Shown: positions 12,169 to 20,769 of the stretch, piece after piece | Numbering within the stretch: position 1 is the stretch's first letter | Layout: every line of letters starts with the position of its first letter | NCBI GenBank assembly: GCA_001599715.1 | Contig: BCHU01000013.1 | Span: 806,001-870,000, forward strand | Origin: Phaeotremella fagi | Lineage: Eukaryota > Basidiomycota > Tremellomycetes > Tremellales > Phaeotremellaceae | Direction: 5' to 3' | Length of the DNA: 64,000 bases | Made by a program: the position numbers and the translations under genes | Notes under the pieces: model-generated | What the model was told of the DNA's origin: nothing | The model's database searches: none | The model's input: only the letters and a program-made list of their open reading frames with translations

Positions 12169-12884
12169 TTGATTTTTCTTGTTTGATGTTTTTTTTAAAA
12201 AAGACTGTTGGGGAGTTGGAGTTATGATTTTTTATTTTATATATTTATATGGAAAACGAATATGAATTCATTATCGTTTTGACTGGTTGCATTTAACGGG
12301 AATTGGACTAACACTGTAGAGTACAGAATGCGTTAAGATCGACCAAGTAGAATAAATTAGTTTGAACACTTAAACAAGGGATTAATTATCTCGACTATGG
12401 AATAAGGAATGATCGAACAATCAAATTGAAGTTCATTTTCAAAAAAAACTTTGAAAATTTCAAACAATTTTTCACCGTAGCACGAGTTCCGTTTCTAAAG
12501 TCTTCTTTAGCGCTAGAAGACCGTAGTGGAAGACCTTACTATGAATTGTCCTTCTCAATAGTCTTCTTCGGTGGATCAACTTGTTACGAGCTACTTTTTT
12601 TCGAATTGAGCAGTGTAAGACCACGCCTGCCGTTCAGCAGTTAGAAATCCTATCTGCATGGGAATGTAGATACTGTATGTCCACTATCTTCTATAATACT
12701 TCTTCTAGTGAAGTTCGTTTTCTCAGAGTCTGTTTCACAAATGTCCACAAGAGGATTTTTTCGATTGCCCTGAAATGTCTTCGATGTTGTATATGTTGCC
12801 ATGTGGACTGTATTCGTGCTCTACATTCTGTGTTGTAAATGCTGTACAAAGTGCAAATACGAAAGTATGCATCCTATTTTTCAA
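12169..12884. other. Intergenic: CYC8 3' UTR and AT-rich spacer
   Basis: AT-rich, with tttttttaaaaaag and tattttatatatttatat just after the CYC8 stop, consistent with 3' processing signals. Short open frames here are not protein-like. The 3' end of the neighbouring minus-strand gene may extend in, to about 12885. Confidence 0.4.
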
Positions 12885-12957
12885 TCACCAACTTCTAACA
12901 CTTTCACTCATTAAACCAAAAACCCCCAGAGAAATCTTTAAACTACCACTCCGATGA

Positions 12958-13494
12958 TTACCATTGGCGTCGGCGAAAAGGAAGTCGTATACTACGCGTT
13001 TGTGTTTGAGAGTATCGACTTTGTCTAGTTCCTCTTCCCCTTCCTCTTCCCCTTCCTCTTCCCCTTCCCCTTCCCCTTCGTCTACCTCTTCGAATGGGTA
13101 CTACCTGGATTTGAATGGTTGGAGGAGGAGGGCCGCTTGGCACCTCGCAAAGTTGATAAGTAGCTTGAAGACAAGGATGATCACTTTGAAAAGTGAAAAT
13201 CGTTTCTGTACAACGTGAAAAATATCTTCGGGTGATTGAACAATCAAAATTAGTTGATTCGAAACCAGATAAGAAACTGTTGTACCAAACTTGGATATCT
13301 TGTTCTTGATCGTTATAAGCTACTTCTAACAACATTTTGAACATATCGTGTACCTCGTCCTCTTTTTCTTTGCTGATTTGAACAGTTTCGATTTCGGTTT
13401 TAGCTTTGGTCCAGAGGTATTCGCTCATCTCGGAGAGATCGTATGTTGGGGTTTGGATTGGTGTGGTCGTGGTTGAACTACTGGTTGAAGACAT
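12958..13494 (-). CDS. Hypothetical protein with GGGGAA-type repeat; exon structure unresolved
   Basis: Start ATG 13494 (MSSTSSSTTTTPIQTP). The first 75 residues look like genuine coding sequence (SEYLWTKAKTEIETV, EVHDMFKMLLEVAYND). Read straight through, the frame ends in an Arg-Gly tract at about residues 135-155 and stops at 12958. A different frame of the same strand is more protein-like: it gives an FKVIILVFKLLINFAR stretch, then, after an in-frame TAG, an acidic EEVDEGEGEGEEE tract and HKRVVYDFLFADANGN, open to 12885. One or two introns with weak donors (for example gtttct near 13270) could join the good N-terminus to that frame. I do not recognise a family. The RG-rich tail may be an artefact of reading a purine hexamer repeat in the wrong frame. 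Confidence 0.4.
   Translation of the reverse strand: MSSTSSSTTTTPIQTPTYDLSEMSEYLWTKAKTEIETVQISKEKEDEVHDMFKMLLEVAYNDQEQDIQVWYNSFLSGFESTNFDCSITRRYFSRCTETIFTFQSDHPCLQATYQLCEVPSGPPPPTIQIQVVPIRRGRRRGRGRGRGRGRGRGRGTRQSRYSQTQTRSIRLPFRRRQW
13026..13082. repeat. Imperfect hexanucleotide (ttcccc/tcttcc) microsatellite
   Basis: Tandem cctcttcccctt units on the plus strand inside the small minus-strand gene. Depending on frame they encode Arg-Gly, Gly-Glu or, on the plus strand, Ser-Pro repeats. Confidence 0.8.
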
Positions 13495-13890
13495 TTTGAT
13501 AATTGAATTCGCTTTTTTTTCTGTCAGTTGAATGATAGTGATAATAGTCCTTTTCTTTCTGAAGATGTCTTGTATAATAACATTTCAGGAAGGCGACCTT
13601 AGCAATTGGTTTTCGAAGACCAATCCGTTCCTTTCAGCCAGTCAACAGAATTTTTTTTTTTTTTTGGTAGATGTGTCTTCTCAGTCTAACAATGGATTCC
13701 TAGGAGATCATTCTCAAAATTGTGAGTCGCCTGGGACTGGGGTGAGATGCTCGAAGGCGTAAACTTGCTAGCTTTGTTCAAGTACTTGTAATGCTGTAAT
13801 TTTGCCACGGCTATTAACGCCACGAACTGGAGATCGATGATCTGATCGTTTATCAATGTTCATGATCGATTGATATGTTTGACATCTACC
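13495..13890. promoter_or_regulatory. Divergent intergenic region, repeat gene and J-protein
   Basis: About 400 bases between divergent start codons. It holds a run of 16 T residues near 13651-13666. No coding signal seen. Confidence 0.4.
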
Positions 13891-14748
13891 ATGCAATGCT
13901 ACACGTTATCATCTCTACGACAAGCAGGTTCAAGTAGCTCAAGAGTGAGGAGTTTTACTTCGAGTGTAAAAATTTCAGCAGCAGGTGCTGCTCATTACGA
14001 ATCACTGAGGTTGCCCAGGAATGCTAGTAAACAGCAAGTGAAAGCTAGGTTCTATGAAGTGAGTGGATTTCGGTGTCGTTTTGTTCTCAGATAGAACTTT
14101 AATTGACAATACTACCAGCTATCGAAAAAGTATCATCCAGATGCCCCAGGCGGAAGTGCTGAAAAGTTTCATAAGATCAACGATGCATACGCAATTCTTG
14201 GAGATGAATCTAAACGGTATTTGCTCTTCACCTCCTATTCGATCCTGATCCTAATAAAATCTTCTTAATCTAGACGTCAATACGACCTATCTCAATCCCA
14301 ACCGTCAACATCAAATTCATCCTATTCCCCCCATTCCCCACTGAATCGTCATTCACCATCAGGACCCCATAGAGCATGGTCAAGAAGACCCCCACCTCCA
14401 CCACCTCAATACCCTTATCATCATGGCGGTCGAAAAGTTCCACCCTCTTTCGGTAGTTCTTCATCACATCCTAACATGAGACGAGCGAATGGGACAGGTC
14501 CAATGGGTGATATTCCTGGATTCGGTCATATGAATCCACGGAAACCACCTCGTTCGACTAGCTCGGCGGATAACGAAGGAGGTGGTGAAGGGCTTTGGAG
14601 ATTTATGGTGGTTCTTGGTGTTTTGTTGACGGTTATTAGTCTTGGGGGAGGGTTGACGGCGAGTGCTGATTCGGAAGACGACGGCGGAGGAGATGAAGAA
14701 GATGAGACACGATGTCTCGAAGACAGACCACTACACGAGATTCAATAG
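13891..14748 (+). CDS. Mitochondrial membrane J-domain protein (DNAJC30-like architecture)
   Basis: Three-exon gene, ATG 13891 (MQCYTLSSLRQAGSSSS) to TAG 14746-14748. The N-terminus is rich in Ser, Arg and hydroxyl residues with no acids, which suits a mitochondrial targeting signal. A J domain follows at about residues 33-92: HYESLRLPRNASKQQVKA, then KKYHPDAP carrying the HPD motif that stimulates Hsp70, then INDAYAILGDESKRRQYD. After a Pro/Ser-rich linker, one hydrophobic segment (FMVVLGVLLTVISLGG) lies near the C-terminus, followed by an acidic tail. N-terminal presequence, J domain and C-terminal membrane helix in this order resemble metazoan DNAJC30 and some fungal inner-membrane J-proteins. 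The start is the first ATG after stops in all upstream frames; exact partner unknown. Confidence 0.78.
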
Positions 14749-15513
14749 ATCTATGTGTGGATTTAGAGGACCTGGCTGGTCATCTCTTTGGAAGGGAAGG
14801 GGGTTGTATGACCTTCGACTAGTTGCAAATGTGATCGTACTCCTGATCTTGACATCCAGCGGTCACTGCAGTCTATCCACCACAAACGTCCGAATCACTG
14901 TCACACTCGGAAACAGGTTCAATAGCCAACCCAAACTTGTATTACACAATCCGGATGTAATATCTGATCAAGAAACAATATTATCTCGTAGAACGGATAC
15001 CTATGGTATACAGGGGCGACTAGCTGTGTGATAAATGGATGATAATGGAGATCAGGTTCGAAATCTTCTTTTTCAATATTCCGATGCATTGCAGTGATGC
15101 TGTCCTTTCGATGTGTGTTGATCCACTTTCCTCAAGAACATGCCTTCCTGTGGAGCATTCTAGCTGCTGACAATCAGGAGCTGGAGTGAAAGGATGTTTC
15201 GCCTTCTGTCTTTTGTTACAAGCAGTTACAACAAGTTTCGAGTGATTGGAGGGGAAAGAAAGGAACTCATGACTCGAAACGGGATATGGGTACCAGACAA
15301 CGGAAATCGTTAGACCTGCTACATTACAGTATGAAACTGCTCGTCCAGGCGATAAAAGGAGATTTGGTTGTGTCGTGCTGTATAAATGACACTGGAAACA
15401 GCATTTGCATTTCTCTGTTCAACCATCGCCCCATCAGCCTTTTTCTCACCACTCAACAGCCAATACTGTACCACACCGTTCAATCTCCTACCAGTCAAAC
15501 TTTACCAACCAAC
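14749..15513. other. Intergenic: J-protein 3' region and promoter of the 15.5 kb gene
   Basis: About 765 bases. Open frames on the plus strand are remnants without protein-like composition. It contains GCCTTCTGTC at 15201-15210 and a TATA-like TATAAAT at 15381-15387, both upstream of the next gene. Confidence 0.4.
15381..15387 (+). promoter_or_regulatory. TATA-box candidate of the orphan gene at 15.5 kb
   Basis: TATAAAT about 130 bases before ATG 15514. This position argues that translation starts at 15514 and not at the in-frame ATG 15286, which lies upstream of the TATA element. Confidence 0.5.
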
Positions 15514-16236
15514 ATGACCACTCCAACATACAGCACCACTGTAAAGCCAATCAAACAATCTCACAATACCTTCTTCGGGAAAGTCCTAGAATCCCGTAGA
15601 AGCAACAACTACCGCTACGAAACGTTCAAACTAGCTCGTTCAACGCTAGAAGACGAATACTCTGATCTCGAAGATTTCTCAATCGACGATACCTTGTGTC
15701 CCAATCCCGACCTCTCAGCCGAAAAATCGAATCTCGATTCAATCATCAAAAAATTCCATTCCTCTGTTTCGGCATTCCCCAAAAAATCAGAAGCCACCGA
15801 TTTACAAATGTCGGAATTCATCAAAAACGATTGGTATCCTACTATGGAAGCTATCAACTCATTCCGAGAATCTGCTATTGAAATTGGTGGTTACCGCGAT
15901 CGGATCCCTCTCAAGGTCAGAGAAAAACATGCTGAACTCTCGTTGGCTCATTTTAAACTCAGAACCAAGGCTCAAACCTTGAAAATCCCAAAGAGCCATG
16001 TTGGAGTTAGAAAGATGATGAACAGTTTATATTCTGATTTTTTGGTTATGGATGAGAAATACCATGAGATGTCCGATTTGAATTCAAGCAGAAGTTTAGA
16101 AAGTCAGATAAAGGAGTTTTACTCGGAAATACCAGGAATAAGAGCCAGAATGGATCAGTTTCAATGGGTGTTGAATAATTACTTTAGTAATTCGAGCACC
16201 AAGGCGGAAGAGGATCCAAAAGCTTCTGTTAGCTGA
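15514..16236 (+). CDS. Hypothetical helical protein, 240 residues, intronless
   Basis: Single open frame from ATG 15514 (MTTPTYSTTVKPIKQ) to TGA 16234-16236. The frame is open further upstream to 15286, but that part is leader-like and lies before a TATA element. The protein is soluble with no membrane segment or signal peptide. It is mostly charged helix, with heptad-like stretches (SLAHFKLRTKAQTLK, LESQIKEFYSEIPGI). I recognise no domain. Lack of introns is unusual among its neighbours, nearly all of which are spliced. Intronless, TATA-containing and orphan suggests a lineage-specific, inducible gene; that is inference only. Confidence 0.65.
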   Translation: MTTPTYSTTVKPIKQSHNTFFGKVLESRRSNNYRYETFKLARSTLEDEYSDLEDFSIDDTLCPNPDLSAEKSNLDSIIKKFHSSVSAFPKKSEATDLQMSEFIKNDWYPTMEAINSFRESAIEIGGYRDRIPLKVREKHAELSLAHFKLRTKAQTLKIPKSHVGVRKMMNSLYSDFLVMDEKYHEMSDLNSSRSLESQIKEFYSEIPGIRARMDQFQWVLNNYFSNSSTKAEEDPKASVS

Positions 16237-16683
16237 TTTCTCCTGTTATAGGGGTTTTCTGTTTTGAGGCGACCGTACGGAAGGATTAGATACAGTAGTC
16301 CCTACTAGAACTTGTGTTACTTTCAGGTATGTATTGTTTTAGATTAGTGTTACGTCAGATTATGTATTCATGGGAGTCGATTTGGTGTTGCCTTGGAGAG
16401 TGATCAAATTTTTAGTATTCAAGATTGCTCAAACTGAAATACTGATCGTTTAAGTCTCTGGGTGCCATAACGTTCCGCGACTGCTTTTTTTTCTGTAGAC
16501 TTTCAGTAATTCTGTATGTGGTTGTCACACAGAGGAGTTCAAGTCAACTGAGAACGTGGTCACTAGTGATAACGATCGTGCGACGGTGGAAGACTTTGTG
16601 AACATTGTAATTCATACTTTGAGCTAAAGCATCAGTTTTCTACGATTTCCATTCCTTTCCCCAAAACACAAAATCCAAGACGA
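16237..16683. other. Intergenic between convergent genes
   Basis: About 450 bases between the stop codons of the 15.5 kb orphan gene and the aldo/keto reductase. Nothing recognisable seen. Confidence 0.4.
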
Positions 16684-18218
16684 TTAGATTTCTTCCTTTT
16701 GTGATTGAACCTTGTCGTTGTATTTAGGATCAGTTTCTTGGTAGATATCGTAGTATGGGTCGAAACCTTTGCAGAGCAGTGTCAGATAAAAAATAACCAT
16801 ACGTAGATAGCCACAACTTACTGGTTGATTGATCACAAACTCTCTTTGATGGATGACTCTCGGAAAGTTTTTGGATTTCAGCAAAGTCTTCCTCAGATAA
16901 ATCGACAGCTATGAGTTTGATCAGAAAACATTCGTTTTTACAAGGGGCTGAAACACGAAAACATACTCTTTTGGTTAGCCTCGATTCTTGAAGGAGTAAC
17001 TGATTTTGGTAGAGGGTTGATACCTCTCTTGATGAGCCAACTGAGAAGGATAGTGGCACCATGAACATCATGTTTCTTTGCGATTTTAGCGACAATCTCG
17101 TGTTCTCTGAGATCAGTTCCGGCTGTTCCACCTAATGGGGAGTATCCTTGAGGAAGGATATCCTTCTTGATGAGCCAAGCGACTAATTCAGGTTGAGGAC
17201 ATTGGATGGAGAGTTCGACTTGGTCTAAAGGTCCAAGTTAGTACGATCTGACACCACTCTGTGATATGGGGAAACGCACTAGCAACTGGTTTAATTCTAA
17301 CGTCCTTGAGCAATTTCTTGACTCTGTGGATGTTGAAGTTTGAAACACCGATTGATTTGACTAAACCTTGATCGACCAACTTCTCCATCTCTCTCCAAGT
17401 AGGTAAGACGTTTTCGGTGAGTTCGACATCAAGCTTGATCTTGCCTTCAGCACCTTTGATGGTGTGTTCCTTAGTAGGAAGGACACCTTCTGGTGCATCA
17501 ACTTGCCAGTTGATCTATTTGATGTCAGTTGGTTTTTCAGACGAAAAAATTGAAGTTAAACTGACGTTCCAATGAAGAAGGTAGAGATCTAAATAACCAA
17601 CACCAAGGTTCTTGAGAGTATCCTTGATTGCCAATGGAACGTGTTCAGGATGATGATGGAGCTCAAAGAGTTTTGAGGTGATCCAAAGCTCTTCACGTGG
17701 TACACCAGCAGCTTTGATACCTTCTCCAACTTCAGCTTCGTTACCGTAAGCCCAAGCACAGTCGATGTGACGGTAGCCAGACTAAAACAAAGTCAGTTGG
17801 AACCTCGATCGAAATCATCTGTCAGCATCGATCGAGCGTTGATCGATGGATACGATGTCGGTGTTGATGGACGTACCTTGATAGCGTGCTCGACAGCTTT
17901 AGCGACTTCTCCTTTACTGTGAGGGTGTTAGTTTAAGCCTACACGATTGAAAGGTGAAAACTCACGGAGATTGCCACTGTAGTGTGAGAAGAGACGAAAG
18001 TGATAAAGGTAAAAATGAGGAATCGTATCGAGATCGAGCACCAGGGTCAGGAGAGAATGGGTGACAGGATGGAAAATAGGAGATAAAACCAATGATCAGT
18101 AAACCATTCAAATTTCACCTATCGAAAGCCAAAAAAAAAACCCTAATCAACTTACAGTACCCAAACCGATGGAAGGGATCTTGAGACCATTGTTGAGAGT
18201 GAAATGAGAAGTAGCCAT
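16684..18218 (-). CDS. Aldo/keto reductase
   Basis: Start ATG 18218 ([16 protein letters not shown]), stop TAA 16684-16686. About seven exons, including very short ones near the N-terminus. The barrel is complete: SIGLGT at the first strand, [14 protein letters not shown] carrying the catalytic Asp and Tyr, ITSKL with the catalytic Lys, LLHW with the His, [22 protein letters not shown], and the NADPH-binding [12 protein letters not shown] near the end. About 330 residues, the normal AKR length. Such enzymes reduce aldehydes and ketones with NADPH in the cytosol; substrates such as xylose, glycerol precursors or methylglyoxal cannot be told apart here. No clustered pathway genes. Confidence 0.92.
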
Positions 18219-18746
18219 TTTGGATTTGAATGAAAAGGAAGAAGAAGAAGTGAAAGTACGTTTGAAGATTTGAGGTAGAATTGTGAATAAATATTAACAC
18301 TTTTGTAGAATGTTCTATGAAAAAAGAGAAGAGAAAAAGAAAGGAGGAGAAAGAGAAAGGTGACCGGTCACAGTTAGGTGCGATGAGATGACGTCCGTAT
18401 TATCGGAGTATTATCGGTGGAAATCCCCGTTTTACCTCCACCCTCCTTTAACATTTTCCCTCATTTACACCGAGTGTGGCACGGAGGGTTAAGTAGGCGC
18501 AAAGCAGAACTTGAAGTAACAAGTTATGATACATCCGTTCCTCGAAAGTACTGTATATATTAAGTGAATCAAACAATGAGGGTTATCTAAGGAGAATCAA
18601 ATGGAACGGACAAGATAGGGATGATGGATGAGATGGTATAGCAAGAAAGATATATACAAATGAAAAGAAAAGACGAGAACCAAAAAGTAAATAACTAGGA
18701 AAAGAACATGATTTGAAACGAAACGATGAAACGTGAAAGTAATCCT
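18219..18746. promoter_or_regulatory. AKR promoter and 3' region of the Gly-rich gene
   Basis: About 530 bases, purine-rich near the AKR start (aagaagaagaag, agagaagagaaaaagaaagg), as expected for a C+T-rich leader on the minus strand. No coding signal. Confidence 0.4.
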
Positions 18747-20088
18747 CTAAAGTAGGATACCTGTATCCTCGACAAAAGCCAAAGTACCCTCCAACGCAAG
18801 ATCATCACCAAGAACACCACCCAAAAGACCAGCACCGTGACCACCCAAAAGACCTCTTCCAAAGGCATCAGGATGGAAACCATTCTCATGACCATGATCG
18901 TTTCCAATTGAAAAATCACCGGAAGCTTGACCACCGATGTAGATCCCATCCACTACTACTGCACCTTCACCTTCACCAGAGAACTCGGTGGAGAGACCTC
19001 GACCGAAAGCGTTAGTGTGAGCTCCACCACCGATTGATCCACCTCCACTGGCACCACCACCAAGTCCAAGTCCGCCACCAAGCCCGCCATTGGCTCCACC
19101 ACCAAGTCCGAGACTTCCTCCGAGTCCACCTAATCCTAATCCAGAATTAAGACTACCTTGAATGGTAGCTGCTAAACCTAAACCCAAAGATGCAGATGAT
19201 GAGGCGGCAGTATCGATGAAACCGAAAATCCCAACTGTGTTGAGTGAGATTGTCTACTAGGGGTCAATGGCCAATCTCCGTCAACCAAAATAATGGATAA
19301 CCTACCTGCGATGAACATGATGAAGCTGAGATTGAAGTTGCTGCGTTAACGTACGCAGTGAACTGCAGATTGAAAATATCAATCAGTCTGTACGACACAA
19401 CTGTTTTTCATCAATGAAAAAGTTCCACTTACCTCAGTGAAGAGGGAAGCACATGCTCCCTGTGGACAACCGGTAGTAGAACAAAGTCCACCAAGTAAAG
19501 TCCTCCAACGAGAGACACGAACGGCTAGTACAGTGGAATCAGTTAACCTTACTATAAAAGCTCAAAAACATAACCTACATCCAAGAGAGGCAAACAAATA
19601 ATCAGCTGTCCAACCTTGAACATGAGCCCAATATGACGCTGATAAATAAGCAGAAAGTTCTAAACAGATTCCGTTGTTATCTGTCATTGGATGTTAGCTC
19701 TCAGCACCAGTACAGATACAAATAAAATCAAAGATTACATACGATAAGCACCTCTACATTGACCTATTGACCAGAGATTGAAATTTTGGATTAATTGGGT
19801 CTACGAGAGGATGCAATTCAGTCAACTTAAAGCAAGTTGATTCAACTTACACCAGTCCCAACTGATCCCAAGGAATCACATGAACTATATGCACCACCAG
19901 TCGTAGCTGACAACTAAAAAAATCATTCAAGTCAATACATAATTTCTTTGGGTAAGGAGATCGGGGGGACATACGAAGAAATCAGTGAACACTTTTAAAT
20001 CTGTGGTAGTAGATGATTTCTTGACAGGTGCCGAATGAACTAGACCCAAAGTTGTCAAAGAGAAGATAATGGTATTAGTGAATTTCAT
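18747..20088 (-). CDS. Secreted cysteine-containing, glycine-rich protein
   Basis: Start ATG 20088, stop TAG 18747-18749, six or seven exons. The N-terminus MKFTNTIIFSLTTLGLVHSA is a classic signal peptide with likely cleavage after VHSA. The middle exons form a compact Cys-containing region (GGAYSSCDSL, SIGQCRGAY, NNGICLELSAY, GGLCSTTGCPQGACASL). The last exon is a long Gly-rich low-complexity stretch of GLGGG-type repeats and NAFGRGL, ending without a GPI-attachment signal. It is therefore likely secreted or wall-associated. I do not recognise a named family; similarly organised proteins are common in basidiomycete secretomes. A strong TATA element about 120 bases upstream suggests regulated expression. 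Confidence 0.75.
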
Positions 20089-20205
20089 CGTTGATATTCA
20101 AATAGAGTGCAGAAAAAGAAAATCGTAAAGACAGTGAATGAACGTATGTAGAAAAACAAAAACAGAACAAGAATGAAGATCCCATTTGGACAGCAAAAAG
20201 CTTTA

Positions 20206-20213
20206 CTTATATA
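20206..20213 (-). promoter_or_regulatory. TATA-box candidate of the secreted Gly-rich gene
   Basis: TATATAAG on the minus strand about 120 bases before ATG 20088. Confidence 0.5.
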
Positions 20214-20769
20214 CCCCTCAAAAATCATTGTTAGGATTAACATACAGTACAACACTAGATCGACAAGCATCCAGAATTAAAATCCAATTGAAATATTCAT
20301 TCTACCGTTTGTTTTTTCATTAATCAAACAAATTCTCTGTTGATTAATGATTTAAGGGATGGTTTGGTAATTCCAAGTAAGATAAATTCAATCTGATCGT
20401 ACGTTTGTTTCATCACGAAACTGGGCTGATAAATCTTAGTCTCAGGAGTGGAATCTACCATTTGAAATGCTGTAAGTATCAACATGCTCTTCGTAACCTT
20501 GTCGATCTTTTATCGTATATGCAACCTGGCTGAACCCAGATATTAATCCGAAAGGGTTAATAGCGTAGTCAATACAGATCCACTCAAGTGGCTGTCACCG
20601 GTTTCGATCGAAAATCGTGTTGCATGCTCAATTCTCGTTTCGTCTTCTAACTCGCATGATATTCGATGGATCAACTAATTAACTATATACTTCAACTTCT
20701 ACCTCTACATCAACTACGTGTAATGCACAACGACTCTCAACAACAACCGAAAACAATATCCACCCCACT
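20214..20769. other. Intergenic between the Gly-rich gene promoter and BDF1
   Basis: Holds the upstream promoter of the Gly-rich gene and the BDF1 3' UTR. Inverted AT-rich stretches around 20311-20355 (ttaatcaaacaaattc / gttgattaatgattt) are noted. No coding signal. Confidence 0.35.

Noticed and set aside
13340..13494. RGG-box RNA-binding protein call for the Arg-Gly tract gene
   Set aside because: The RG tract is one reading of a hexamer repeat. Another frame gives a more protein-like continuation, so the RGG call is not supported.
14476..15031. Open frames downstream of and overlapping the J-protein last exon
   Set aside because: Off-frame readings and read-through past the J-protein stop; no conserved composition.
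15030..15070. Possible tRNA B box (ggttcgaaatc)
   Set aside because: No matching A box at the right distance and no cloverleaf pairing could be found.
15286..15513. N-terminal extension of the 15.5 kb orphan from ATG 15286
   Set aside because: A TATA-like element lies at 15381, inside this stretch, and the encoded residues are leader-like, so the start at 15514 is preferred.
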